Part shown: positions 6,691-14,241 of the stretch, piece after piece | How positions within the stretch are numbered: the first letter of the stretch is position 1 | Layout of the letters: every line of letters starts with the position of its first letter | Assembly: GCA_045587385.1 (NCBI GenBank) | Contig: JAZNCE010000035.1 | Location: 1-14,949, forward strand | DNA length: 14,949 nt | Direction: 5' to 3' | DNA from: SVQP01 sp045587385 | GTDB taxonomy: Bacteria; Bacillota; Clostridia; Oscillospirales; CAG-272 | Made by a program: the position numbers and the translations under genes | Notes under the pieces: generated by a model | Databases searched by the model: none | Told to the model about the DNA's origin: nothing | Seen by the model: the letters and a program-made list of their open reading frames with translations, nothing else

Positions 6691-7068
6691 CTATTGTCTT
6701 TCATCCTTCTCCAAATACTCCCTGATCTTGACCATCGCTTGTTCGCTGATGACGTGCTCGATCTTGCAGGCATCTGCCGAGGCTGTTTCCTCGTCGATGC
6801 CGATGGACATAAAGAATGCTGTCAGCGTCTTGTGGCGCATGTATACGCTTTTGGCACGCGCCTCCCCTTCGGCTGTCAGGGTAATGTGCCCCTGCGCGTC
6901 CACCTCGATCATGCCGTCCTCCTTGAGCAGCCCCAAGGCGCGGCTGATGCTGGGCTTGGAATAGCCTGTGCTTTTGACTACGTCGATCGCGCGCACAAAT
7001 TCCAGCTGATCGCGCAGCATCAGTATGTTTTCAAGGTACATCTCGCCCGATTCCAGTATTTTGCTCAC
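6691..7068 (-). CDS. DtxR/MntR-family metal-dependent regulator
   Basis: A 125-residue metalloregulator with a winged-helix domain (about 1-70; helix-turn-helix around FVRAIDVVKSTGYSKPSISR) and a dimerisation/metal domain (about 71-125). It is MntR-sized and lacks the C-terminal SH3-like domain of full-length DtxR. By alignment to DtxR by eye, likely ligands are M10, C101, E104 and H105 (primary site) and H79 (second site). MntR instead has Asp and Glu at the Met and Cys positions, so iron sensing is favoured. It starts with GTG after GGAGGG (7075-7080). It is divergent from feoAB, whose promoter carries matching palindromes. Predicted role: ferrous-iron-activated repressor of ferrous uptake. 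Confidence 0.9.
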   Translation of the reverse strand: MSKILESGEMYLENILMLRDQLEFVRAIDVVKSTGYSKPSISRALGLLKEDGMIEVDAQGHITLTAEGEARAKSVYMRHKTLTAFFMSIGIDEETASADACKIEHVISEQAMVKIREYLEKDERQ

Positions 7069-7097
7069 GGCTATCCCTCCTTCGTTTTCTTTCCTTT

Positions 7098-7126
7098 ATT
7101 ATAGCACACAAGCTCTTAAAAATCAA
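7098..7126 (-). promoter_or_regulatory. promoter of DtxR-family regulator gene
   Basis: On the minus strand TTGATT (7121-7126) and TATAAT (7098-7103) have a 17-base spacer. No copy of the feo palindrome overlaps it, so the regulator may not repress itself. The stretch to the feoA promoter (7127-7224) is AT-rich with no gene. Confidence 0.75.
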
Positions 7127-7224
7127 GTGCTTTTTTCGCAATAGGCAAAATGTACAAAAAGGAAAAAATAATTTTGGCTACTCTGCGATTTTACGCCAAA
7201 CTTGAAAAAAATGTCTGCAAGATA

Positions 7225-7253
7225 TTGACAAAATCCGCAAAAGCATATATAAT
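7225..7253 (+). promoter_or_regulatory. sigma-A promoter of feo operon
   Basis: TTGACA (7225-7230) and TATAAT (7248-7253) are exact consensus hexamers spaced by 17 bases. The expected start is near 7260, directly at the left edge of the palindrome at 7261-7276, leaving a leader of about 75 bases before feoA. Confidence 0.88.
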
Positions 7254-7260
7254 AATCACA

Positions 7261-7276
7261 GTTAGCATATGCTAAC
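7261..7276. promoter_or_regulatory. feoA operator palindrome (putative DtxR-family box)
   Basis: GTTAGCATATGCTAAC is a perfect 16-bp palindrome right at the predicted transcription start of feoA. A second copy with the same GTTAGC/GCTAAC arms lies before feoB. The half-site resembles half of the classical DtxR box (GGTTAG), and a DtxR-family gene is transcribed divergently. Binding is inferred. Confidence 0.75.
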
Positions 7277-7334
7277 TCGTAAAAATGCTATGGAACAAAA
7301 GCAGATTTCGCATTCCGGAGAAAGGGGACACGAA

Positions 7335-7559
7335 ATGAAAACGCTAAGAGAAGTCAAGGTAGGACACTCCGCCCGCGTGGTCAAGCTGCACGGTGAGGGC
7401 GCGCTCAAGCGCCGCATTATGGATATGGGCATTACCAAGGGCGTGGAGATCTACGTGCGTAAGGTCGCGCCGCTGGGAGACCCGCTGGAGCTCAACGTGC
7501 GCGGATACGAGCTGTCGCTACGCAAGGCTGACGCAGAGCTGATTGAGGTTGAAGGCTGA
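7335..7559 (+). CDS. feoA: FeoA, ferrous iron transport accessory protein
   Basis: A 74-residue FeoA, a small SH3-like cytosolic protein that works with FeoB in ferrous iron uptake. Typical features are the N-terminal TLREVKVGHSARVVKLHG, the RRIMDMGITKGVEI block (27-39) and the APLGDPLELNVRGYELSLRKADAELI stretch (45-70). The start at 7335 follows AGAAAGGGGA. An in-frame ATG at 7290 would add 15 residues, but it has no ribosome site and those residues do not look like FeoA. It is the first gene of the operon, 76 bases before feoB. Confidence 0.93.
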   Translation: MKTLREVKVGHSARVVKLHGEGALKRRIMDMGITKGVEIYVRKVAPLGDPLELNVRGYELSLRKADAELIEVEG

Positions 7560-7586
7560 TAAGGTTCACCCTCACACATTTTTTTT
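7545..7586 (+). terminator. possible hairpin with T8 run at feoA end (attenuator?)
   Basis: GAGGTTGAA (7545-7553) can pair with TTCACCCTC (7565-7573) with one internal mismatch, and eight T follow at 7579-7586. It overlaps the feoA stop and stands before the second palindrome and feoB. It could reduce read-through into feoB, but the stem is imperfect and spaced five bases from the T run. Confidence 0.3.
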
Positions 7587-7594
7587 ACAATGAT

Positions 7595-7612
7595 GGTTAG
7601 CCTATGCTAACC
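7595..7612. promoter_or_regulatory. second operator palindrome before feoB
   Basis: GGTTAGC-CTAT-GCTAACC has perfect 7-bp arms and lies in the feoA-feoB gap, 24 bases before the feoB ATG. It matches the palindrome at the feoA promoter (7261-7276). A TACAAT hexamer at 7586-7591 just upstream could be a -10 box of a weak feoB promoter, with a poor -35. It probably binds the same regulator, either as promoter operator or roadblock. Confidence 0.7.
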
Positions 7613-7635
7613 GAGAAATGGAAGGTTAATATTTT

Positions 7636-10038
7636 ATGGAACAAAGCAAAATCAGGATCGCTCTTGCAGGTAACCCGAATGCGGGGAAGACGACCCTGTT
7701 TAATGCGTTGACCGGTTCTAACCAGTTCGTAGGCAACTGGCCCGGCGTCACTGTGGAAAAGAAGGAAGGCAAGATCAAAAAGTATGACAACGTGATCTTG
7801 ACCGACCTGCCCGGTATCTACTCTCTTTCTCCCTATACCCCCGAAGAGGTGGTTGCAAGAAACTACCTTGTCGGTGAGCGTCCCGACGTGATTCTCAACA
7901 TCGTGGATGGCTCTAACCTGGAGCGCAATCTGTATCTGACCACGCAGCTGACCGAGCTGGGCATTCCCGTGGTCATCGCCATCAATATGATCGACGTGGT
8001 GCGCAAGAACGGTGACACCTTGGATATTGCGGCACTTTCCAAAAAGCTTGGTTGTCCCGTTGTCGAGATCTCGGCACTCAAGGGCACGGGCATTGAGGAG
8101 GCTGCCGAGGCTGCAATCGCAGCTGCAGGCACCAAAGCTCCCGCACCCTCGCATAATTTTTCGGGTGCTGTGGAGCACGCTATTGCGCATATTGAGGAGG
8201 CTGCCGTGCATGGAATGCCCGAAGAGCAGCAGAGATGGTATGCCATCAAGATCTTTGAGCGTGACCGCATGGTGCTTGACCAGCTTGCTATGCCCCAGGA
8301 AAAGGTAGCACATATCGAGCACGATATCGTTATGGCTGAAGCAGAGCTTGACGATGAGAGCGAGAGCATCATTGCCAACGAGCGTTATAATTACATCGCA
8401 ACCCTGCTTACGGGCTGCTACAAGAGAAAGAATACAAGCCGCATGACCGTGTCTGATAAGATCGACCGCGTGGTGACGAACCGCATCCTCGCGCTGCCCA
8501 TCTTTGTGGTGATCATGTTCCTTGTGTATTATATTTCGGTTTCCACGGTCGGTACGTGGGTGACCGATTTCACCAACGACGGCTTGTTTGGTGATGAGTG
8601 GGCTGTACCCGTGATCGGTGCGCAAAAGTACAACGATGCCGTTGATGCGTATGCAGAGGAAAATCTGCTGGATCACTTGGTCATGCTTCCCGTGCTGGAG
8701 CAGGCACACGGCGCAGGCGTTGTAGGTGCTGACGAGATCCTTGCTGCCGTGCAGGAAGGCGATATCGGTGCATTTGAAGAGGCTTACGGCTCTTATAACG
8801 ATGCACTCTTGGAAGCAGGCTACGATATTACCGCAGAGGCTGACGCGGTGCTGGAAAATGCTCCCGCGATTGGGGATTATCGCATTATGGTGCCCGGTAT
8901 TCCCGTGCTTGTAGAGCAGGGACTGACCGCTATCGGCTGCGCGGATTGGCTGCAGGCATTGGTGCTTGACGGCATTGTAGGCGGTGTTGGTGCGGTGCTT
9001 GGCTTTGTGCCCCAGATGGTGGTGCTGTTTATCCTGCTTGCATTCCTGGAGGCTTGCGGCTATATGGCGCGCATTGCCTTCGTGCTGGATAGAATTTTCC
9101 GCCGCTTTGGCCTTTCGGGCAAGTCGTTTATTCCCATGCTGATCGGCACGGGCTGCGGTGTTCCCGGTATTATGGCATCGCGTACCATTGAAAACGAAAA
9201 GGACCGCCGTATGACGGTCATTACCACAACCTTTATTCCTTGCGGCGCAAAGCTTCCCATCATTGCTATGATCGCGGGCTCGCTGTTTGGCGGTGCCTGG
9301 TGGGTAGCACCCGTTGCATACTTTATCGGTATTGCAGCCGTGATCCTTTCGGGCATCATGCTCAAAAAGACCAAAATGTTCTCCGGCGACGCATCTCCCT
9401 TTGTCATGGAGCTGCCCGCCTACCATTGGCCCACGCCCTCCAACATCTGGCATAGTGTTTGGGAGAGAACTTGGTCGTTTGTCAAGAAGGCGGGAACTGT
9501 GATTCTGCTGTCTGCTGTCATCATTTGGGCAGGCTCCTCCTTCGGATTTGTTGACGGCAAGTTCCTCTTTAACCCCGAAATGGACATGGCAAACAGCCTG
9601 CTTGGTATTGTAGGTAATGCGCTCAAGTGGCTCTTTATCCCCCTGGGCTTTGGTTCTATCGAAGCCACCGTTGCAACCTTTATGGGGTTGGTTGCAAAAG
9701 AAGAGGTCGTTGCGGTGTTCGGCGTGCTGGATTTTGTCGGCATGACGCAGCTTGCAGGCTTCTCCTTCTTGATCTTCAATCTGCTCTGCGCTCCTTGCTT
9801 TGCCGCTATGGGCGCGATCAGAAGAGAAATGAACAGCGCCAAGTGGACGGCGTTTGCCATCGGCTATCAGTGCGTGTTCGCATATGCCGTTTCGCTGATC
9901 ATTTATCAGCTCGGCAGTGCCTTTACGGGCAACGTCAACGTTGTCGGCTTGATCGCTGCGTCAGCAGTCATCGTCTTCGGACTTTATATGCTGGTGCGCC
10001 CCAACAAGTATGCCCAAAAGGCAAAAAAATCCAAATAA
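7636..10038 (+). CDS. feoB: FeoB, ferrous iron permease with GTPase domain
   Basis: An 800-residue FeoB, the inner-membrane ferrous iron transporter. The N-terminal G domain shows G1 GNPNAGKTT (12-20), the switch region VGNWPGVTV (32-40), G3 DLPG (57-60), G4 NMID (117-120) and G5 SALKG (146-150), followed by the helical GDI-like domain (about 170-265). The membrane part starts near residue 284. Gate motifs are ACGYMARIAFVLDRIFRRFG (473-492), GTGCGVPGIMASRTIENEKD (504-523) and PCGAKLP (535-541). Unusual is a mostly soluble, acidic stretch between the first membrane helix (about 284-302) and the next, roughly residues 311-425, far longer than the same loop in E. coli FeoB. It starts after AAGG at 7622-7625 and is followed 13 bases later by a Cys-rich partner. 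Confidence 0.96.
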   Translation: MEQSKIRIALAGNPNAGKTTLFNALTGSNQFVGNWPGVTVEKKEGKIKKYDNVILTDLPGIYSLSPYTPEEVVARNYLVGERPDVILNIVDGSNLERNLYLTTQLTELGIPVVIAINMIDVVRKNGDTLDIAALSKKLGCPVVEISALKGTGIEEAAEAAIAAAGTKAPAPSHNFSGAVEHAIAHIEEAAVHGMPEEQQRWYAIKIFERDRMVLDQLAMPQEKVAHIEHDIVMAEAELDDESESIIANERYNYIATLLTGCYKRKNTSRMTVSDKIDRVVTNRILALPIFVVIMFLVYYISVSTVGTWVTDFTNDGLFGDEWAVPVIGAQKYNDAVDAYAEENLLDHLVMLPVLEQAHGAGVVGADEILAAVQEGDIGAFEEAYGSYNDALLEAGYDITAEADAVLENAPAIGDYRIMVPGIPVLVEQGLTAIGCADWLQALVLDGIVGGVGAVLGFVPQMVVLFILLAFLEACGYMARIAFVLDRIFRRFGLSGKSFIPMLIGTGCGVPGIMASRTIENEKDRRMTVITTTFIPCGAKLPIIAMIAGSLFGGAWWVAPVAYFIGIAAVILSGIMLKKTKMFSGDASPFVMELPAYHWPTPSNIWHSVWERTWSFVKKAGTVILLSAVIIWAGSSFGFVDGKFLFNPEMDMANSLLGIVGNALKWLFIPLGFGSIEATVATFMGLVAKEEVVAVFGVLDFVGMTQLAGFSFLIFNLLCAPCFAAMGAIRREMNSAKWTAFAIGYQCVFAYAVSLIIYQLGSAFTGNVNVVGLIAASAVIVFGLYMLVRPNKYAQKAKKSK

Positions 10039-10051
10039 TATGAGGTAACAC

Positions 10052-10246
10052 ATGATACTGTTTGATTGGCTGAGTGCCAATATCGGCACGATAGCGGTCG
10101 GTGCTGCTGTCGTGGCTGTGATCGCACTTGTCATCGTGCTGATGGTGCGGGACAAGAAAAAGGGCAAAAAGACCTGCTCCTGCGGTTGTTCTTGCTCAGG
10201 CTGCGCCATGGCAGGGCAGTGCCATCCAAATAAAAACGAAAAGTAA
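10052..10246 (+). CDS. FeoB-associated Cys-rich membrane protein
   Basis: A 64-residue protein with one membrane helix (about 12-33), a basic stretch (34-40) and a Cys-rich tail with six cysteines at 42, 44, 46, 48, 51 and 57. This matches the small FeoB-associated proteins found after feoB in many Clostridia; a FeoC-like or metal-handling role is presumed, not shown. By the positive-inside rule the Cys tail should face the cytosol, where it could hand over ferrous iron or an iron-sulfur cluster. GAGGT precedes the start. It ends the feo operon and is followed at once by a terminator. Confidence 0.88.
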   Translation: MILFDWLSANIGTIAVGAAVVAVIALVIVLMVRDKKKGKKTCSCGCSCSGCAMAGQCHPNKNEK

Positions 10247-10252
10247 ACAGAG

Positions 10253-10280
10253 AAACCGCTCGCAAGGGCGGTTTTTCTTT
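10253..10280 (+). terminator. intrinsic terminator of feo operon
   Basis: A 9-bp stem (10253-10261 with 10266-10274, including one T-G wobble) carries a GCAA tetraloop, a stable GNRA type, and is followed by TTTTTCTTT. It begins six bases after the stop of the Cys-rich gene. Confidence 0.9.
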
Positions 10281-10291
10281 ATAATGTACAC

Positions 10292-10334
10292 GTAGGGGCG
10301 ATTCAGGAATCGCCCGTTTGAATGATCGCCCCTG
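10292..10334. repeat. diverged copy of the palindromic repeat upstream of rhaA
   Basis: GTAGGGGCGATTC-AG-GAATCGCCCG contains a 9-bp stem (10296-10304 with 10307-10315) and starts like the flanking repeats, with a different centre. A second, inverted fragment (GATCGCCCCTGTGG, 10324-10337) follows. It fills the gap between the feo terminator and the rhaA -35 box, so it may influence either without encoding anything. Confidence 0.6.
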
Positions 10335-10346
10335 TGGAAAAATGCC

Positions 10347-10375
10347 TTGACAGATGCCGATAAAAATGCTACAAT
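10347..10375 (+). promoter_or_regulatory. sigma-A promoter of rhamnose operon
   Basis: TTGACA (10347-10352) and TACAAT (10370-10375) have a 17-base spacer. The expected start is near 10382, about 24 bases before the rhaA ATG, which has AAGGAGG. No catabolite or repressor palindrome is obvious next to it, apart from the repeat copy just upstream. Confidence 0.85.
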
Positions 10376-10405
10376 AAAATCAATCAAATACAAGGAGGAT
10401 TACCC

Positions 10406-11674
10406 ATGAAAAGAGATCCCGAGCAGATTCTGCGTGCCTATGAGGACGCAAAAAAGGTTTACGCCGCATACGGTGTGGATACCGATGCCGCGATAGAGAT
10501 TTTCAAGACCATTCCCATCACGCTGCACAACTGGCAGGGGGATGATGTTGTCGGCTTTGAGAAGCACGAGGGCGTGCATTCCGAGAACCTTGTCACGGGC
10601 AATTATCCCGGCAGAGCACGCAACGGTCAGGAAATGCGCATGGATATTGAAACCGCGTTTTCTTTCTCGCCCACAAAGCCGCGCGTCAATCTGCACTCCA
10701 TGTACGGTGAGCCCGGCACAACCGAGCGCAATTTGCAGACCACCGAGGATTTCAGGGGATGGATCGACTGGGCAAAGCAGCGCGGCTATGCGCTGGACTT
10801 CAACGTGTCCTTCTTTACCCACCCCAAGATGAAGGACGGCTGCTCCTTGGCAAGCCCCGACAAGGCGACCCGTGAATACTGGATCAAAGCAGGCAAGAGC
10901 GGCAGAGCCATTGCCAACGACATCGGTCGCGAGCTTGGCGAAGTCTGCATCAATAACATCTGGGTGCCCGACGGCACCAAGGACGTGCCCGCAGACCGCT
11001 TTGCATACAGAGCGCGCCTTGCGGACTCTCTTGACCAGATCCTTTCGGTCAATTACGATAAGACAAACGTGCGCGACGTACTGGAGGGCAAGCTGTTCGG
11101 TATCGGTACCGAGTGCTTTACCGTTGGCTCGCATGAGTTTTATCTGGCGTATGCCGCAACGCACGGCATCGGCGTTTGCATGGATACGGGGCATTACCAC
11201 CCCACCGAGTCCATCGTGGATAAGATTTCTGCCGTATATCCTTACATTGATACGCTGCTTTTGCACATCAGCCGCGGCGTGCGCTGGGACAGCGACCACG
11301 TGCTGACGCAGGGTGACGATCTGAGCGCGATCATGCAGCAGGTCGTGCGCGGTCACTTGTACGATTCGGGCAAGGTCTTTATGGGACTTGACTATTTCGA
11401 TGCTACCGTCAACCGCGTAGGTGCGTGGGCGATCGGTCTGCGTGCGGCGGGCAAGGCGTTGCTTGACGCGCTGATTGAGCCGTACCCCATGCTGCAAAAG
11501 GCAGAGATCGACGGAGACCTGACCGCAAGACTTGCGCTGCTGGACGAGTTCCGCAACCTGCCGAGTAACGCAGTTTGGGATTATCTGTGCTACACGCGCG
11601 GCGTTCCCGTAGGCACCGAATGGATCGATGAGCTCAAGGCGTACGAAGCAAACGTACAAAGCACGCGTGGATAA
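10406..11674 (+). CDS. rhaA: L-rhamnose isomerase
   Basis: A 422-residue L-rhamnose isomerase, which turns L-rhamnose into L-rhamnulose in the cytosol using divalent metal. Family blocks are clear: LHNWQGDDVVGFE (40-52), GNYPGRARN (65-73), KPRVNLHSMYGE (91-102), NVSFFTHPK (133-141), NIWVPDGTKD (184-193), GTECFTVGSHEFYL (234-247) and CMDTGHYHPTE (258-268). Likely metal ligands are E236, D260, H287 and D295/D297. The length is normal. It is first in the operon, and the next start codon lies one base beyond its stop. No rhamnulokinase or rhamnulose-1-phosphate aldolase gene follows, so these must be elsewhere. Confidence 0.96.
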   Translation: MKRDPEQILRAYEDAKKVYAAYGVDTDAAIEIFKTIPITLHNWQGDDVVGFEKHEGVHSENLVTGNYPGRARNGQEMRMDIETAFSFSPTKPRVNLHSMYGEPGTTERNLQTTEDFRGWIDWAKQRGYALDFNVSFFTHPKMKDGCSLASPDKATREYWIKAGKSGRAIANDIGRELGEVCINNIWVPDGTKDVPADRFAYRARLADSLDQILSVNYDKTNVRDVLEGKLFGIGTECFTVGSHEFYLAYAATHGIGVCMDTGHYHPTESIVDKISAVYPYIDTLLLHISRGVRWDSDHVLTQGDDLSAIMQQVVRGHLYDSGKVFMGLDYFDATVNRVGAWAIGLRAAGKALLDALIEPYPMLQKAEIDGDLTARLALLDEFRNLPSNAVWDYLCYTRGVPVGTEWIDELKAYEANVQSTRG

Positions 11675-11675
11675 T

Positions 11676-14240
11676 ATGGAAAACATCAAAGTCAATCAAA
11701 TATATATGGATGGCGGCAAGCTGAAATGGAATTGCCGCCCCAATGCAACTGCCTCTCAAAATCCGATTTTTTCGTGGTCGGTGCTCTCCGATCTGCCAAA
11801 TAATTGCCAAAGTGCATGCCGTGTATGCATCTATACGAATGATCAAAAGCTGTACTGGGACAGCGGTTGGTGTGAGCAAAAAGAGCAGAGCATGACCTAT
11901 GCGGGAAAGCCTTTGCCACAAGGACAAACTTTGGCGGTTGGCGTTTGCGTTCGTGATGCTTACGCAAACGAGAGCAGGGAAAAAAAGAACGTCTTTATCA
12001 ACGGCTTGACCGATATGACCTCTGCGTCCTGGATCACCCATCCCGAGGTCAAAAAGCGCGTTCCCACCTGCTTTCGCAAGGATTTTGAGCTTGCCGAGCA
12101 GCCCGTGGATGCCTGTTTGTACGTGGCGGGCATTGGCTATCATCACGTCAAGGTGAATGGAATTGATATTGACAAGTGCCGTCTTGACCCTGCGCACACC
12201 AACTATAAAAAGCAGGTGCAGTATGCTATCATGACCGATTTTGCGCCGCACTTTGTCGTAGGTACAAACGCCCTTGCGGTTGAGGTTGCGGACGGTTGGA
12301 GATACAACAATACAAAGATCTTTGACACCGTGTTTGCAGGCCGCCCCGTGGAGTTTTTCGGGGACAGTGCGCTGATAGCAAAGCTGGTGCTGAGATTTGC
12401 GGACGGCAGAGAGCAGACCATCGTGACCGATGATTCTTGGCTGTGCGGTCATGACGCCATTACAGACGTCAGCATTTTCGACGGCGAGACGTTTGACGCG
12501 CGTCTGCACGATCCTACCTGGATGCTGCCGGGTGGCGGCAAGGATTTCGTACATGCCGTGGTCAAGCCCTCGCCCACCGAAAAGCTCCTTCCCATGACGG
12601 TTGAGCCGATCATGACGCAGGAGCTCTATGAACCGCAAAGCATGTTTATGCTGCGTCCGGGCACGTATATCATAGATTTTGGACAGAATATTGCGGGTGT
12701 ACCGAGCATCGTTTTGCCCAAGGGCATGAAAGCAGGGCATACAATCACCATGCGTATGGGTGAGATGCTGGACGAGGACGGAGGGCTTTACAATCTGCCG
12801 TTGCGTGATGCCAAGCAGACAGATACTTATATTGCATCGGGTGATGAGCGTGACCTTGGGTTTTGGCAGCCCAAGTTTACCTATCACGGCTTCCGTTACA
12901 TCGAGCTGACAGGTTATCCTTGCCCGGACCTGAATAGTGTGGAAGCTTTTGCACTCTACACCAACATTGCAAACGACAGCGATTTCGTCTGCGGCTCTGC
13001 ATTGGTTTCCAAGCTGTACAAAAACGCCATTCAGACCGAGAAATCCAACATTCACTCGATCCTGACCGACTGCCCGCAGCGCGACGAGCGCATGGGCTGG
13101 ATGAACGATGCCACCGTGCGCTTTTCCGCCACGCCCTATGCATTTGATATCGGTCGCATTTTCCCCAAGGTGATCGGGGATATTCACGCAGAGCAACGCG
13201 CGGACGGCGCGTTTACCTGCTGTGCGCCCTTCTTGTTTGGGCAGTATCCCGCAGACCCCGTGTGTTCGTCTTTCCTTGTCGCAGGAGAGCAGAGCCTCTT
13301 GTTTACGGGTAACGACGAGATCATCAAGCAAGCCTATCCTTGGTTTGAAGCATGGGAGCAATCTCTGCTTTCGCGCAGCGATGATTATATTGTGAACTAT
13401 ACCTATTACGGTGACTGGGCAGCACCTGCGTACGCTTGCCGCTCGTTTGAGGACGCCAACAGTGCCGTGACCGACGGACGCTTTATGTCCACGGGATTTT
13501 CTTACTACAACTGCACAGCACTTGCCCGCATGGCAAAGCAGCTGGGCAACGACCAAAAGCAAACCGAGTATGAAGCATTGGCAGACAAGATCAAAACCGC
13601 TATGTTGGCGAAATGGTGGGATGCAGCGTCTGCCAAAATGGCAGGCGGCTCGCAAGCCTCGCAGGCGTTCTCGCTCTGGCTTGGCATCTTGCCCGAGGAC
13701 GCGCGCGAAAAGGCTGCCGAGGTCATGGTAAACGATCTGCGCGAGCGCGACTATAAGTTCACCACCGGAAACCTTTGCACGCTGTATATGCTGGAAATGC
13801 TTGCAAAATACGGCTACGTGGACGACGCGTGGAGGATATTGACAAGCGAGGAATACCCCTCGTACGGCTTTATGATTCAGAACGAGGCGACCACCGTTTG
13901 GGAACGCTTTGAGCTCAAAAAAGAGGACGGCATGAACTCGCACAATCACCCCATGTACGGCTCTGTTTACAAGTGGCTGTACGGCACGCTTTGCGGCATC
14001 AAGCCCGTAGCCCCCGGCTGTGCGGAGTTTGAGATCGCACCGCATTACCCGACGGGCTTGCTTTCTGCACAGGCACACGTGGATACCGTCAAGGGGCAAG
14101 TCAGCGTGCGTTGGGTCAAGAGATTTGGCCACAGCTGCCTGTACGTGACCGTGCCGTTTGGCGCAAAGGCGCATATCCGTCTGCCCGATGGCACCGTGAC
14201 CGTGGGCAGCGGCTCTTATCACTATCAATGGGAGGACTAA
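11676..14240 (+). CDS. alpha-L-rhamnosidase, GH78 family
   Basis: An 854-residue glycoside hydrolase of family 78, which removes terminal L-rhamnose from glycosides or pectic oligosaccharides. An N-terminal beta-sandwich part (about 1-300) precedes the (alpha/alpha)6 catalytic barrel (about 430-780) and a C-terminal beta domain with PVAPGCAEFEIAPH (777-790). The family signature DCPQRDERMGWMNDA (465-479) holds the likely general acid E471, and NEATTVWERFE (736-746) the likely base E743. No signal peptide is present, so it acts on imported substrates. The start at 11676 is one base past the rhaA stop, without a clear ribosome site, so coupled translation is likely. An alternative ATG at 11628 inside rhaA is rejected for lack of family similarity. 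Confidence 0.93.
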   Translation: MENIKVNQIYMDGGKLKWNCRPNATASQNPIFSWSVLSDLPNNCQSACRVCIYTNDQKLYWDSGWCEQKEQSMTYAGKPLPQGQTLAVGVCVRDAYANESREKKNVFINGLTDMTSASWITHPEVKKRVPTCFRKDFELAEQPVDACLYVAGIGYHHVKVNGIDIDKCRLDPAHTNYKKQVQYAIMTDFAPHFVVGTNALAVEVADGWRYNNTKIFDTVFAGRPVEFFGDSALIAKLVLRFADGREQTIVTDDSWLCGHDAITDVSIFDGETFDARLHDPTWMLPGGGKDFVHAVVKPSPTEKLLPMTVEPIMTQELYEPQSMFMLRPGTYIIDFGQNIAGVPSIVLPKGMKAGHTITMRMGEMLDEDGGLYNLPLRDAKQTDTYIASGDERDLGFWQPKFTYHGFRYIELTGYPCPDLNSVEAFALYTNIANDSDFVCGSALVSKLYKNAIQTEKSNIHSILTDCPQRDERMGWMNDATVRFSATPYAFDIGRIFPKVIGDIHAEQRADGAFTCCAPFLFGQYPADPVCSSFLVAGEQSLLFTGNDEIIKQAYPWFEAWEQSLLSRSDDYIVNYTYYGDWAAPAYACRSFEDANSAVTDGRFMSTGFSYYNCTALARMAKQLGNDQKQTEYEALADKIKTAMLAKWWDAASAKMAGGSQASQAFSLWLGILPEDAREKAAEVMVNDLRERDYKFTTGNLCTLYMLEMLAKYGYVDDAWRILTSEEYPSYGFMIQNEATTVWERFELKKEDGMNSHNHPMYGSVYKWLYGTLCGIKPVAPGCAEFEIAPHYPTGLLSAQAHVDTVKGQVSVRWVKRFGHSCLYVTVPFGAKAHIRLPDGTVTVGSGSYHYQWED

Positions 14241-14241
14241 C

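Noticed and set aside
7173..7200. TTTGGC and GCCAAA inverted pair between the regulator and feoA promoters
   Set aside because: Only 6-bp arms with a 16-base gap in AT-rich DNA, outside both promoter cores; no second copy was seen.
7290..7334. An upstream in-frame ATG that would extend FeoA by 15 residues
   Set aside because: It has no ribosome site and the added residues do not resemble FeoA, while the ATG at 7335 follows AGAAAGGGGA and gives a normal-length protein.
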